Positions 11,387-20,930 are shown, counted from the stretch's first letter. The stretch: DNA of 64,000 bases from Phaeodactylibacter luteus (GCF_007993045.1 NZ_VOOR01000023.1:1-64000); one strand, 5' to 3'. The notes: a model not told the origin generated them from the letters alone. Made by a program: numbers and translations.

Positions 11387-12007
11387 ATGACGCCAACCTT
11401 GCCACAACGCATACCGCGTTCTTTTTTCCTGGAAGCAGATGTCCTCCAAGCCAGCAACAAGCTGCTTGGGCACATACTCGCTACTTCCATAGGCGGCATA
11501 GTGGCCAGGGGGCGTATTGTTGAAGTGGAAGCTTACCGCGGCAGCGATGATAAAGCTTGCCACGCCTACGGCAACAAGCGCACGCCCCGCACTGAGGTGA
11601 TGTTCGGGCAAGGAGGGCACGCTTATGTTTACCTTTGCTATGGCATTCACCATCTGTTCAATATTGTAACAGGCCCGGCGGGGCAAGCTGATGCTGTACT
11701 GATCCGAGCGCTCGAACCGCTTCCCTGCTCCCATGGCCACATGCTGAAGCGCAGAGGGATGGAAAAAGTGCAAAAACGGCTTACGGCAGGCCCGGGCATG
11801 CTCTCCCAAGCCATGGGCATCACCACAGCACTTTCAGGAGCAGACCTGGCAGCGGCCGATAGCCCTGTATGGCTGGAGTGGGGCTCCGCCCTCCCAACTG
11901 AAACCGCTATCGCGCGCAGCCCCAGGATTGGCGTAGGCTATGCTGAAGAATGCGCAGCCTGGCCTTGGCGCTTCACTATAAAGCAGAGCCCTTGGCTGAG
12001 CCGGTAA
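11387..12007 (+). CDS. mpg: DNA-3-methyladenine glycosylase (AAG/MPG type)
   Basis: A 206-residue base-excision repair enzyme that removes alkylated purines such as 3-methyladenine from DNA. The family core is clear: EVEAYRGSDDKACHA (catalytic Glu and DNA-binding residues), then TPRTEVMFGQGGHAYVYLCYGIHHLFNIV, which contains the intercalating Tyr region and nucleotide-binding pocket. The start is ATG 11387 (MTPTLPQR); the frame can be read from TTG 11372, but that adds only five residues. The promoter element is 25 bases upstream. It is followed by the T9SS plug gene after 55 bases, possibly cotranscribed. Confidence 0.92.
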   Translation: MTPTLPQRIPRSFFLEADVLQASNKLLGHILATSIGGIVARGRIVEVEAYRGSDDKACHAYGNKRTPRTEVMFGQGGHAYVYLCYGIHHLFNIVTGPAGQADAVLIRALEPLPCSHGHMLKRRGMEKVQKRLTAGPGMLSQAMGITTALSGADLAAADSPVWLEWGSALPTETAIARSPRIGVGYAEECAAWPWRFTIKQSPWLSR

Positions 12008-12062
12008 CGCGGCAATTCAACCGCTCCTTTTTGCGTTATGGAACCGGATTTTTTACTACCCT

Positions 12063-13412
12063 ATGCAGAAAACTCGCTTTATGAAACTTCCAACAAGGAC
12101 CTTACTCCTTCTCCTTTTTAACTTCGCTGCTCACCTCCAGGGCCAGAACAATCCTGCAGGCCTGAAAAATATAGACTATGTCTATGCCGACCACATCCGC
12201 TCTGTGCAGTTTCATATAGATGGGCTTGTGCTCTCCTCCCCTATCATCGACCTCAACAGCGCAGCTAAGCTCGAACTTACTTTTGACGACCTGGACGCTG
12301 ATGTTAAAGACTATTTCTACAGCATCGTGCATTGCGACCGCAATTGGCAGCCTTCCAACTTACAGGAAATGGAATACCTGGATGGGTTCGCAGAGGAGCG
12401 CATACAGCAGTACGACTTTTCCTTCAAAACCCTTTGGCCTTATACGCACTACACCCTTAAGCTGCCCAACCGGGACATGAGGTGGCGGCTCTCTGGCAAC
12501 TACCTTCTACTGGTTTATGATGAATCCAATAACCGGGAGCTCGTCATTACCCGCCGGTTCGTTGTCGTGGACCAACAAGTTGGCATTTCCCCTAGGTTCC
12601 TGCGCGCCAATAATGTGAGCAAGCTGCGTACCCATCAGGAAATTGACTTCAACGTCGCGCACAAACAGCTCCGCATTCAGAACCCGCAACAAGAGATCAC
12701 CGCGACCATCATGCAAAATGGAAGATGGGACAACGCCATCACCGGAGTAGTGCCCAAGTTCATCCGGCCAGAGCTCATGATTTTCGATTACCAAGACGAG
12801 GTCGTATTCCCAGGCGGGAAGGAATTCCGCTATGCAGACCTGCGGAGCTTCCGGCGGGTCTCCTTCAATGTCGCCTCCGTAAGGCAAGAAGAACAGTCTT
12901 ACGTAGTAGAGATGAAAGCGGACAACCGCAGGGATCAGTTGCCTTATACTACCTTTGAGGACATCAACGGCAATTTCATCGTGGAGACCAACGACCAGAA
13001 CAGAGGGCGAGACCGGCAGGAAGACTATGAGCTCGATCAGCTCTACGCTGAATATGCGGATGTTTCCTTTGCCCTCAGCTCCCCTCCCCTGCCCGGGTAC
13101 GACATTTACCTCTTTGGCGCCTTTACCGACTGGCAGCCAAAAGCGCAGTACCGCTTGGAATACGACCCCAAACTGGAAGCGTATACCGGGTGGACCATCC
13201 TCAAGCAGGGCTACTATGACTATATGTACGCTGCACTGCCCAGGCAGAGCAACAACCGGAACAAGCCTCAGGCGGGCCCTCTTGATGTCGGCCTTATCGA
13301 AGGCCACAGTGATGAAACCATCAATGAGTATACCATCATCATTTATTACCGCCCCTACGGCAGCCGCTACGATCAGGCGGTTGGAGCCGTGACTTTCACC
13401 TCTACTTTATGA
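12063..13412 (+). CDS. Type IX secretion system plug protein (DUF5103)
   Basis: A 449-residue secreted protein of the DUF5103 family, now known as the T9SS plug protein, which closes the periplasmic side of the SprA translocon in the outer membrane. The N-terminal signal peptide is LLLLLFNFAAHLQGQ; the second ATG (12081) may be the true start, as it gives a shorter n-region. Family features are NIDYVYADHIRSVQFH, the C-D-R-N-W motif (VHCDRNWQPSNLQEMEYLDGF split across residues 93-113), NRDMRWRLSGNYLL, and the C-terminal FGAFTDWQ domain resembling a carbohydrate-binding/E-set fold. It supplies the export apparatus used by the cargo proteins elsewhere in this window. No other T9SS core gene is present here. 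Confidence 0.87.
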   Translation: MQKTRFMKLPTRTLLLLLFNFAAHLQGQNNPAGLKNIDYVYADHIRSVQFHIDGLVLSSPIIDLNSAAKLELTFDDLDADVKDYFYSIVHCDRNWQPSNLQEMEYLDGFAEERIQQYDFSFKTLWPYTHYTLKLPNRDMRWRLSGNYLLLVYDESNNRELVITRRFVVVDQQVGISPRFLRANNVSKLRTHQEIDFNVAHKQLRIQNPQQEITATIMQNGRWDNAITGVVPKFIRPELMIFDYQDEVVFPGGKEFRYADLRSFRRVSFNVASVRQEEQSYVVEMKADNRRDQLPYTTFEDINGNFIVETNDQNRGRDRQEDYELDQLYAEYADVSFALSSPPLPGYDIYLFGAFTDWQPKAQYRLEYDPKLEAYTGWTILKQGYYDYMYAALPRQSNNRNKPQAGPLDVGLIEGHSDETINEYTIIIYYRPYGSRYDQAVGAVTFTSTL

Positions 13413-13644
13413 GCGCAACATAGAGGGAATGCCCGGTTTTAAAGGGTATCTACAGCCGGGCGGCAGCCACTGACGGCTTTCCAAGTTATATGTTTACGTT
13501 TATCCGAGATTAGCCCAACTTGATATAATTTATCTTGCTATTTGGCAAAGGCCTGTTAATATTGCTGGGTATTCCAAAGTTAAGCTCCACATAGGGGCTG
13601 AACCCGACTTCCTCAGCCAACAGGCTGTCAAATGCCAAACCAAG

Positions 13645-15084
13645 ATGATGCTAAAAAAACTGACTTCCACTTTCCTTTTTGCTGCCGGTTTTTTGGCTGT
13701 GCAGGCGCAGAGCCCCGCATGGTCATTGGAAAAATGTATTACCTACGCCCAGCAAAACAACCTTACCCTAAAACTAGCAGAATACGATATCCGCAATGCA
13801 GAGCTCGACTTGGAGCAAGACCGTTTTAGCCGGATGCCTACCCTGAGCGCCAACGGCAGGGCCGGTTATCAGTTTGGCCGTACCATTGACCCGACCACCA
13901 ACACCTTCAATAACCAGCGCATTGGCTTCAATAGCTACTCCCTAGATGCCTCCGTCAGCCTCTACAACGGCGGAGCGATACACAACTCCATACAACAGAG
14001 CCAAGTCAATGCACGGGCTGCCCGGCTCGATGCCAAAGCCAGTAGCAATGATATCGCCCTCAGCGTAGCCAGTACTTACCTCAGTATCCTTTTGGCAGAA
14101 GAGCAGCTGGCAAATGCCAAAAAAAACCTGGAGCTGACTCAGGAACAATTGAGCCAGACCGATAAGCTCATCGACGCCGGCTCACTGCCGGAGAACGACC
14201 GCCTGGACTTCCTCTCCCAGATCGCTGTCAACGAGCAGGCCATCATAGAAGCAGAGAACCAGGTAGCCATAGGGTACTTGAACCTAAAACAGCTCCTCCA
14301 GCTGCCCCCCGAAGAGCAACTGCAAATCGTACGCCCAGAATTTATCGAAGCGCCAGAAGCAGTCAGCCCAGACGTGCTCAACCTCGACAAAGTCTACCTG
14401 GCTGCTTTGCAAACGCAACCGCAGGTAAGGTCCGCTGAACTCCGTGTGGAAAGCGCACAGTTTGGCGAAAAAATCGCCCGCAGCGGCTTCCTCCCTAGCC
14501 TTGCGGTCTTCGCCAACCTCAACTCCAACTATTCCTCAGCTTTTAGCCGGCCCATCACGGAAACGCTGCTTGTGCCACAAACGGTCTTTATCGATGGCAA
14601 CCCGGTCGTCATTGAGTTTGAATCTACCGTCCCTGTAGATTTTGAGCAGATTTCCTATCCGGACCAGCTCGACCAAAACTTCGGGCAGGTCGTCGGCGTC
14701 AACCTCAGCATCCCTATCTATAGCCGGAATACCAACCGGATTAATGTGGAGCGGGCACGGGTGGGCGCTCTCCGGGCAGAAACCGCAAGTGAGCAAATCA
14801 ATCAGCAGCTCAAAACAGACGTGCAGCGCGCTATTGCAGATACCCGGGCCTCGTACAACAATTACCAAGCGGCCCAACGGGCTGTAGAGGCATCTGCTGT
14901 CGCATTCGAAAATGCAGAGCAACGCTTCGACCTCGGTGCTATCAACACCTTAGAGTACACCACTGCCCGAAACACACTCGACCGTGCGCGCACAGATGCC
15001 ATCCGGGCCAAGTACCAGTTCATCTTCAACCTCAAAACGGTAGATTTCTACCTCGGCAAAGAGCTCAAACTCAACAGCAACTAA
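13645..15084 (+). CDS. TolC-family outer membrane efflux protein
   Basis: A 479-residue outer-membrane channel component of a tripartite efflux or type I export system. It starts with a signal peptide (MMLKKLTSTFLFAAGFLAVQAQ), then WSLEKCITYAQQNN, the usual TolC entry motif. Two repeats of outer membrane factor type follow, with long alanine- and glutamine-rich helices and the segments LSANGRAGYQFGRTIDP and VVGVNLSIPIYS. The C-terminal helix ends YQFIFNLKTVDFYLGKEL, typical of Bacteroidota TolC proteins. It is the first gene of an operon with the periplasmic adaptor 48 bases downstream. The start may be the first or second of two adjacent ATGs. Confidence 0.9.
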   Translation: MMLKKLTSTFLFAAGFLAVQAQSPAWSLEKCITYAQQNNLTLKLAEYDIRNAELDLEQDRFSRMPTLSANGRAGYQFGRTIDPTTNTFNNQRIGFNSYSLDASVSLYNGGAIHNSIQQSQVNARAARLDAKASSNDIALSVASTYLSILLAEEQLANAKKNLELTQEQLSQTDKLIDAGSLPENDRLDFLSQIAVNEQAIIEAENQVAIGYLNLKQLLQLPPEEQLQIVRPEFIEAPEAVSPDVLNLDKVYLAALQTQPQVRSAELRVESAQFGEKIARSGFLPSLAVFANLNSNYSSAFSRPITETLLVPQTVFIDGNPVVIEFESTVPVDFEQISYPDQLDQNFGQVVGVNLSIPIYSRNTNRINVERARVGALRAETASEQINQQLKTDVQRAIADTRASYNNYQAAQRAVEASAVAFENAEQRFDLGAINTLEYTTARNTLDRARTDAIRAKYQFIFNLKTVDFYLGKELKLNSN

Positions 15085-15132
15085 CCCGCGCCCCTTCTTT
15101 CACTTCAATAACCAACTTGAACCATCATCATT

Positions 15133-16503
15133 ATGGCTAAGTCAAAACGAAACAACAAACTAATATTCGGATTACTAGGGCTCATTGCCATCCTTGTTGC
15201 AGTGGCTGTCTGGCGCAGTAAGAGCAAGCCCAAAGGTGAGAAAGTGATAACGGAGGCTTGCGAAAAACGCACCATAACAGAAGAGGTTTCGGCCAGTGGG
15301 AAAATATTCCCACAGACCGAAGTCAAAATCAGCTCGGATGTCTCCGGGGAAATCGTCGAGCTGCTGATCGAAGAAGGGGACTCTGTAGTCTCTGGACAGC
15401 TCTTGGCCCGTATCGACCCTGATGCCTTCGAATCACAGGTAGAGCGGGGCGTGGCCAGTGTCAATAGCGCTAAAGCCCAATTGGCGAACGCAAAGTCGCA
15501 GATCGAGCAGTTCAAAGCCCAAAAAGAACAGATAGAGGCACAGCTGGCCAATGCCCGGGAAATTCACCAACGCAATGAAAAGCTCTACGAGCAGGGCGTC
15601 ATCTCTGAAGCAGACTATCAGCAGTCTCTATCCAACTTCCGGGGGCTGGAAGCCAACCTCAAATCCGCAGAAGCCAATATCAAAGCTGCTCAAGAAAGTG
15701 CACGGGCTTCCGCCTTTTCTGTGGAAAGCGCTGAAGCCAGCCTCAAAGAGCTGCGGACAAGCCTGAGAAGGACCGAAATTTTTGCCCCTATGAGCGGCAT
15801 CGTTTCCCGCCTCGATGTAGAAGAGGGCGAGCGCGTTGTTGGCACCATCCAAATGGCAGGTACAGAAATGATGCGCATTGCCAACCTGAATGCCATGGAA
15901 GTCCGGGTGGAGGTCAGTGAAAACGATATCCCCCGGGTAACAGTAGGGGACGAAGTCGCTATTGAAGTAGATGCTTACATCGACCGCATCTTCAAAGGCA
16001 AAGTCACACAAATTGCCAACTCCTCTACCAACGCTGCCGCGTCAACTTCCCTGACCAGCGACCAAGTGACCAACTTCGAGGTACGCATCAATATCGACCC
16101 GGCTTCTTACAAAGACCTCATCTCCCCTCAAAAGCCCTACCCTTTCCGCCCGGGCATGTCTGCCTCTGTCGATATCCGGACAGAAGTAGCTAAGGGCATT
16201 CTCACTGTCCCTATCCAAGCCGTGACTACCCGGGAAAAAGAGGACGCTAAGAAAGGGGAGGCACAAGAAATTGGCGAAGACGACCTGCTGGAAGTTGTAT
16301 TCCTTATCAAAAATGATACCGTAGCCATGCAGGAAGTCCGCACCGGTATCCAAGACGACTCTTACATTCAGATCCTTAGCGGGCTGGAAGGCGGAGAAGA
16401 GATTGTCACTGGCCCTTACGCTGCAGTAGCCCGGAAACTAAAGAGCGGCAAATCTGTTCAAGTGGTATCCGAGGATGAACTCTACAACAAAAGCGATGAA
16501 TAA
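15133..16503 (+). CDS. Periplasmic adaptor subunit of efflux pump (HlyD/MacA type)
   Basis: A 456-residue membrane-fusion protein linking an inner-membrane transporter to the TolC channel encoded just upstream. An N-terminal membrane anchor (LIFGLLGLIAILVAVAVW) is followed by the first half of the lipoyl domain (GKIFPQTEVKISSDVSGEIVEL), then a long coiled-coil hairpin (about residues 95-205), the second lipoyl half (IFAPMSGIVSRLDVEEGERV), a beta-barrel domain and the membrane-proximal domain. The coiled-coil is alanine/glutamate rich. No permease gene follows in this operon, so the partner ABC or RND transporter is encoded elsewhere. The stop overlaps the start of the next gene by eight bases. 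Confidence 0.9.
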   Translation: MAKSKRNNKLIFGLLGLIAILVAVAVWRSKSKPKGEKVITEACEKRTITEEVSASGKIFPQTEVKISSDVSGEIVELLIEEGDSVVSGQLLARIDPDAFESQVERGVASVNSAKAQLANAKSQIEQFKAQKEQIEAQLANAREIHQRNEKLYEQGVISEADYQQSLSNFRGLEANLKSAEANIKAAQESARASAFSVESAEASLKELRTSLRRTEIFAPMSGIVSRLDVEEGERVVGTIQMAGTEMMRIANLNAMEVRVEVSENDIPRVTVGDEVAIEVDAYIDRIFKGKVTQIANSSTNAAASTSLTSDQVTNFEVRINIDPASYKDLISPQKPYPFRPGMSASVDIRTEVAKGILTVPIQAVTTREKEDAKKGEAQEIGEDDLLEVVFLIKNDTVAMQEVRTGIQDDSYIQILSGLEGGEEIVTGPYAAVARKLKSGKSVQVVSEDELYNKSDE

Positions 16504-17110
16504 ACCTGCTGATAAAGCACTGATCATATTTATCCGGAACCCGGAAAAAGGAAAAGTAAAAACACGTTTGGCGCAGGGACTCGGTGAAGACCGGGCCCTG
16601 CGTATTTATAAAGCCCTGCTCACCAAGACAAGGGATACTGCTCTCGCGGTAGATGCCCAGCGCTTCCTTTTTTACAGCCAGGCTATAGCTCAAAATGATG
16701 GCTGGCCAGAACAGGAATTTGACAAGCGCCTACAGTCTGAAGACCCGGACCTCGGGGTACGTATGCACGACAGCTTTTGCACAGCCCTCGCCAAAGCTGA
16801 AAAAGCAGTAATCGTCGGAAGCGATATCGCACAAATCGAGCCTCAAATCCTGGAAGAAGCTTTTGCTAAGCTCGCCCATCATGACTACGTCATTGGCCCC
16901 GCTCTCGATGGCGGCTATTACTTGTTGGGGATGAAAACGCCTTCTCCCGAACTTTTTACAGGCATGGCCTGGAGCACGGAAAAGGTGTTCCAGGATACCG
17001 TAGGCCGTATTCGGCAGCTCAACCGCACCTACGATACGGTCCCTGCCCTCTCCGATATAGATTTTGCCGAAGACTGGGAAAAGCATGGCTGGGACATCGG
17101 CCCAGCATGA
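16496..17110 (+). CDS. TIGR04282/DUF2064-family glycosyltransferase-like protein
   Basis: A 204-residue cytoplasmic protein of the DUF2064 family, related in fold to GT-A nucleotidyl/glycosyl transferases. Some family members are annotated for arsenosugar biosynthesis. Motifs: IIFIRNPEKGKVKTRLA at the N-terminus (nucleotide-binding loop), VGSDIAQI (SD metal-binding equivalent), ALDGGYYLLGM and LSDIDFAEDW near the C-terminus. ATG 16496 is chosen because it overlaps the end of the adaptor gene and gives the normal start; an upstream ATG at 16475 is possible. The real substrate is unknown here, since no other arsenic gene is nearby; grouping with the efflux pair may be coincidental. Confidence 0.82.
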   Translation: MNKPADKALIIFIRNPEKGKVKTRLAQGLGEDRALRIYKALLTKTRDTALAVDAQRFLFYSQAIAQNDGWPEQEFDKRLQSEDPDLGVRMHDSFCTALAKAEKAVIVGSDIAQIEPQILEEAFAKLAHHDYVIGPALDGGYYLLGMKTPSPELFTGMAWSTEKVFQDTVGRIRQLNRTYDTVPALSDIDFAEDWEKHGWDIGPA

Positions 17111-17148
17111 TTAAGGCCGATAACTCAGGAGCGTTTTCGTCACTTATG

Positions 17149-17215
17149 TGCTGTGCCAGCATAGCCGGCAGGGCCTTGGCGAAGCCGCTGAATTTGAGCT
17201 TAACGGGCTAAGTGA
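17149..17215 (+). repeat. Intergenic repeat family 2, left part of a split copy
   Basis: TGCTGTGCCAGCATAGCCGG and the following bases match the copies at 28185-28310, 28688-28757 and (inverted) 40025-40085. The matching right end (GAACGGGCTCCAAGCATGCG) appears only at about 17441-17470, after a family 1 repeat, so a family 1 copy seems to have inserted into this one. Confidence 0.6.
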
Positions 17216-17218
17216 AAA

Positions 17219-17432
17219 TGGGCGTAAACCCAAATACCGCAGGCGTTTAAGCTTTTCGGGCTTTAGGCTGGCAATCGGCCTAGCGCTGCGAAGGGGTGGG
17301 AAGCCCGATAGGGCCGAGCGGATAGCGAGCCCCGCAGCATAGCGGCACCTGCCCGCTGGCAGGGGCAGGCCCCCCATCCTTACGGCAGGGGCAGGGCCAT
17401 CACGCGAAGCAAGCTAGGCAGGCCCCATCCTT
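17219..17432 (-). repeat. Intergenic repeat family 1, copy B
   Basis: This is the inverse orientation relative to copy A. It holds the right arm (TACCGCAGGCGTTTAAGCTT), the core GGCCTAGCGCTGCGAAGGGG, GGGCCGAGCGGATAGCGAGC, the CACCTGCCCGCTGGCAGGGGC hairpin region (17347-17367) and a long left arm including CACGCGAAGCAAGC, as in the copy at 59852. It lies between converging genes. Confidence 0.8.
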
Positions 17433-17465
17433 GATTCGTAAGAGGAACGGGCTCCAAGCATGCGC

Positions 17466-20400
17466 TTAGCGCATCAAGACCACCTCCCCACTGTACACCT
17501 CCGTCTCCCCGTCTTTAAACCTAACCGCTGCAACGAAAGCATACACTCCGGCTGGCATTTGCTGCCCGCGGAAATTGCCATCCCAGCCGCCCGCGTTAAC
17601 GTTAGGATCAAGGTTTTTGCCCTCAAATACCATTTGGCCGCCCCGGCTGAACACCCTCAGGTAGCCTACCTCCGCGACATCATTACCGGCAAATACCAAA
17701 AACTCGTCGTTCTGCCCATCCCCATTCGGGCTGAAAGCATTGGGGAGAAATACCTGCCGCTCCTTGCTGACCCGGACCCAGACCTCATCTTCCGCCCGGC
17801 ACTGGCTCACTGTGTCCACGGCCACTACCCGGTACAAAGTGCTCAACTTAGGCGATACCCCCCACTCTGAGGCAGATTGGAAAAGCCCGCTACTGTCCTG
17901 CGCAGCCCACTCAAATACGGCAGTAGCTGAACTGGCCTGGGCCTGTAATATTACCGTGTCGCCCAGCCGGATTTCCTCGTCCGGCCCAGCAAAAACCAAT
18001 AGCTCGGGCGCAGGGGCGACCAGCTGTTCCAACTCGGCCTCACAACCGGCTGAATCACGGACAACAACAGTGTACACCCCTGCAAAAAGCCCAGCCAACT
18101 TAGGAGATGAAGCAAACAGCACCCCATCGACAGCGTACTCGTATGGCGGTGTGCCGCCCACTACCGTATCGAAATTGATCACCCCGCCATTTTCCGGGCT
18201 CAGGCAGGTGATGTCCACTACAGATACCACCGGCTGCAGCGGCCCTGGCTCTGAAAGGTTGTACACGGCAGAATCCCGGCAGCCCCTTTCATTGGTAAGG
18301 GTAAGCCCGTAGGCGCCCGCAGCAAGCCCATTGACCTGAGCCCCCCCACTTCCATTTGACCAAGTATAAGCCACGGATTGAAAGGGGCCGCCGGGCAAGG
18401 CTTCCAATGCGCCGTCCGAATCGCCGGAGCAGCTGATGGCTGCTGCCAAAGCTATATCGGCTGTAAACGGGGCCACAGGCTGCGGCAAAAAGGCTTGTAG
18501 GGTATCTTGGCAGCCCGAGGCGTTGGTCAGCGTTACTTCGTAAGTGCCAGCTGACAGCCCTTCTATAATGGCCGCTGCCCCGCCGTTGGACCACTCAAAC
18601 ACCAAAGGCGCTTCATTCCCGCTCACAGCAAGCCGGCCATCGCCCCCACCAAAGCAGGAGACCTCCTGTAAGACCTCCACTGTACCGATCAGCTCGGCTG
18701 GCTCTTGCACGGCAAAAAACGTATCTGCAACACAGCCATTCCCATCTGTTACCGTAAGGGCATAGCTTCCTGCACACAGCCCCTCTGCCGACGGCCCATT
18801 CCCTCCGCCTTCCCACTCGATACTGTACGGCTGCACCCCACCAATTGGCGAAGCTTGCAGGCGGCCATCACAAAAACCAAAGCAACTGGCCCCGGCCGAT
18901 TCCTCCAGAACAATCGCCAACGGTGCCGGCTCCTGGACTTCTACCGTAAAAACAGTATCCAAAATCCCATCTGTTACCGTAAGCGAATAGGCTCCGGCCC
19001 CCAGCCCGGCAAGGCTTGCCACTTCGTTATCTGCGGCCAATATACCAGTGCCGCCAGCCCCAACGCCAGCCGGCGCCCACGTATAGTCATAGGGGGCCAG
19101 GCCGCCAAGGACTGAAAAAGAAATCGTGCCTGTGGCACTGCCCTGGCAAAGGGCATCTTCTACCAAAACGGTAGGCAAAATGTTGTTGAGCAGGTCAGGC
19201 GTAAAACAAGTATCTGTGGTGCACCCTTGGCTGTCCGTTACGGTCAGGCAGCACGCTATACCACCTACCAAGGATTCATTCAGCGGCCCGGAGGTGCCGT
19301 TGCACCAGGAGAAAGTATAGCCACCTGCGCCACCTGAAGCGCTCGCCTGTGCAATGCCATTGGCATTCCCTTCCCCTACCCCAGGCTGCAACTGTTCGAT
19401 ATTCAGCACAATAGGCTCTAGCACGGTCAGGTTGGTCATTACGATGCTATCGCACCCCTGAAACAGGCTAAGGGTATCGGAATAGGTGCCTGCCTGCGTA
19501 TAGGTAGAGCTGCCCACCTCGTAGGCCGATCCTGCACAAATCGTAGTATCAACGGTTGTCCTTGGGGTGATATCTCCTGCGTCTGACACCTGTAGGGAGA
19601 AAATCCCCCTGCCAAAACCGCCGTCCCCGTCTACCAAGACATAATACGTCTCTCCAGGATAGAGGCAACTGACCTGCAACGACTCGTCCCTATCCTCGAA
19701 AGTATAATTGCTGGCGATATGCTGAAAGAAACCGCTGCAGGTAGAAAAAGGGCGGTAGAGGGAAAGCTGCGCCCCAAGCGGCTGTGTCAGCGTATCAGCT
19801 ATGGCCTCGATCAGCACATGGCCCGTAGGCGGAGCCTGAAAGGAGAACCAAACGGAGGCCTGAACAACGAAGGATGGGCTAAAGGGGTCGCCCACGCTGG
19901 TAGCGCAAAAATTGCTGTAAGGCTGGCCTGTAGCAACAGCCCCTCCTGTAGGCACGGCCCCGAGGCTGAGCGCATCACAGCGGTTGTCCGGTGCCTCGTC
20001 AACGTCTGTACTGTTGAGCGAAATGCCAAAAACACCTTCCTCAGAGCCCGGGCTGCTGAAAGCGCCATCTACCAGCACAAAGTACCGGGTATCGGGCTCA
20101 GGGCAGGACAAGCGCATGTAAACATCGGTGCGGTCGGTTGGAGCCGACCAGCTGACCAGTTCGAGGCTGCCGTCGCAATTGCCATTGTCTGAACGGTAGA
20201 CAGCGACTTCCGCGTCGAAGTTGTCCCCTGTACCTTCTGGGTCTCCCAAAACTTCGATCCAAAGGACACTGCCTATATCTGGGCCGGTTGTAAATTCAAA
20301 CCACACCCCGTTCTGATTAGAGAACCCTGCGCCCTCGTCTGCAGGGTCAGGCTCATTCTGATTGTTGGCGCAAAGGTTGCTGAACTGCCCCAGCCCAGCA

Positions 20401-20930
20401 TCCCCTATCGTATCTCCCCGCACAAGCAGGCCGAGCCCTACCGCATCGCAGGGCAGATCGTTGTTCCCGGGCCCGGATACCGTTACTGCAAAAGACAGCT
20501 CCCCCGTAGTCGCCCCTGAGGAAGGCAAAGGCAAGGTATAAAAAACCGTATCTCCATGAGCAGGCACAGCAAAAGGGGCACAGGCTTGTTCCAGGCAATC
20601 GGGGGAAATGATACAGCCAAAAGGGATGATGGGGTCGTTCTCGAATGCGTAGAAACAGACTTGCACCTCCGTAGGGAGGGCATCGCCACAAGCGTAAGGC
20701 TCATTGTACTGCAGATTGGGCAGGGCGTTGAAGCAGCCGTCTGTTTGTAAAGGGTAAGTCAGCCGGCCTTGCCCATTGACTTCTACCTGCCAAAGCGGGT
20801 CTGGGGCAGAAAGGAAATCGGTGCAGCTCGTCTCCACCTCGGCACCGAGCACAATGACTTCTAAATTGAATTGGGCAAACGCAGCGGAAAAGCTACAGCA
20901 CAGCAACAAGCACAGGGATAAAGATTTCAT
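17466..20930 (-). CDS. Large T9SS cargo protein with SprB-type repeats and type B sorting domain
   Basis: A 1154-residue secreted protein. The N-terminus has a signal peptide (LCLLLCCSFSAAFAQ). The first half includes two beta-rich domains with paired cysteines resembling pre-peptidase/jelly-roll modules (repeated phrases like GTGDNFDAEVAVYRSDNG and YFVLVDGAF, both near 225-300). The second half is a string of SprB-type repeats (PYDYTW, PYSIEW, ..SNGGAAAIIEGLSAGTYEVTLTN), at least six of them, often ending in a CxD or GC motif. The C-terminus is a gliding-motility-associated T9SS type B sorting domain: VFLPNAFSPNGDGQNDEF, then GWDGNFRGQQMPAGVYAF and a final VVLMR. Type B cargo is often linked to gliding or surface filaments. 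The gene is monocistronic and no catalytic motif is seen. Confidence 0.9.
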   Translation of the reverse strand: MKSLSLCLLLCCSFSAAFAQFNLEVIVLGAEVETSCTDFLSAPDPLWQVEVNGQGRLTYPLQTDGCFNALPNLQYNEPYACGDALPTEVQVCFYAFENDPIIPFGCIISPDCLEQACAPFAVPAHGDTVFYTLPLPSSGATTGELSFAVTVSGPGNNDLPCDAVGLGLLVRGDTIGDAGLGQFSNLCANNQNEPDPADEGAGFSNQNGVWFEFTTGPDIGSVLWIEVLGDPEGTGDNFDAEVAVYRSDNGNCDGSLELVSWSAPTDRTDVYMRLSCPEPDTRYFVLVDGAFSSPGSEEGVFGISLNSTDVDEAPDNRCDALSLGAVPTGGAVATGQPYSNFCATSVGDPFSPSFVVQASVWFSFQAPPTGHVLIEAIADTLTQPLGAQLSLYRPFSTCSGFFQHIASNYTFEDRDESLQVSCLYPGETYYVLVDGDGGFGRGIFSLQVSDAGDITPRTTVDTTICAGSAYEVGSSTYTQAGTYSDTLSLFQGCDSIVMTNLTVLEPIVLNIEQLQPGVGEGNANGIAQASASGGAGGYTFSWCNGTSGPLNESLVGGIACCLTVTDSQGCTTDTCFTPDLLNNILPTVLVEDALCQGSATGTISFSVLGGLAPYDYTWAPAGVGAGGTGILAADNEVASLAGLGAGAYSLTVTDGILDTVFTVEVQEPAPLAIVLEESAGASCFGFCDGRLQASPIGGVQPYSIEWEGGGNGPSAEGLCAGSYALTVTDGNGCVADTFFAVQEPAELIGTVEVLQEVSCFGGGDGRLAVSGNEAPLVFEWSNGGAAAIIEGLSAGTYEVTLTNASGCQDTLQAFLPQPVAPFTADIALAAAISCSGDSDGALEALPGGPFQSVAYTWSNGSGGAQVNGLAAGAYGLTLTNERGCRDSAVYNLSEPGPLQPVVSVVDITCLSPENGGVINFDTVVGGTPPYEYAVDGVLFASSPKLAGLFAGVYTVVVRDSAGCEAELEQLVAPAPELLVFAGPDEEIRLGDTVILQAQASSATAVFEWAAQDSSGLFQSASEWGVSPKLSTLYRVVAVDTVSQCRAEDEVWVRVSKERQVFLPNAFSPNGDGQNDEFLVFAGNDVAEVGYLRVFSRGGQMVFEGKNLDPNVNAGGWDGNFRGQQMPAGVYAFVAAVRFKDGETEVYSGEVVLMR

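Noticed and set aside
11345-11809. 154-codon minus-strand frame over mpg
   Set aside because: It is antisense to the conserved catalytic core of the glycosylase and has no recognisable domain.
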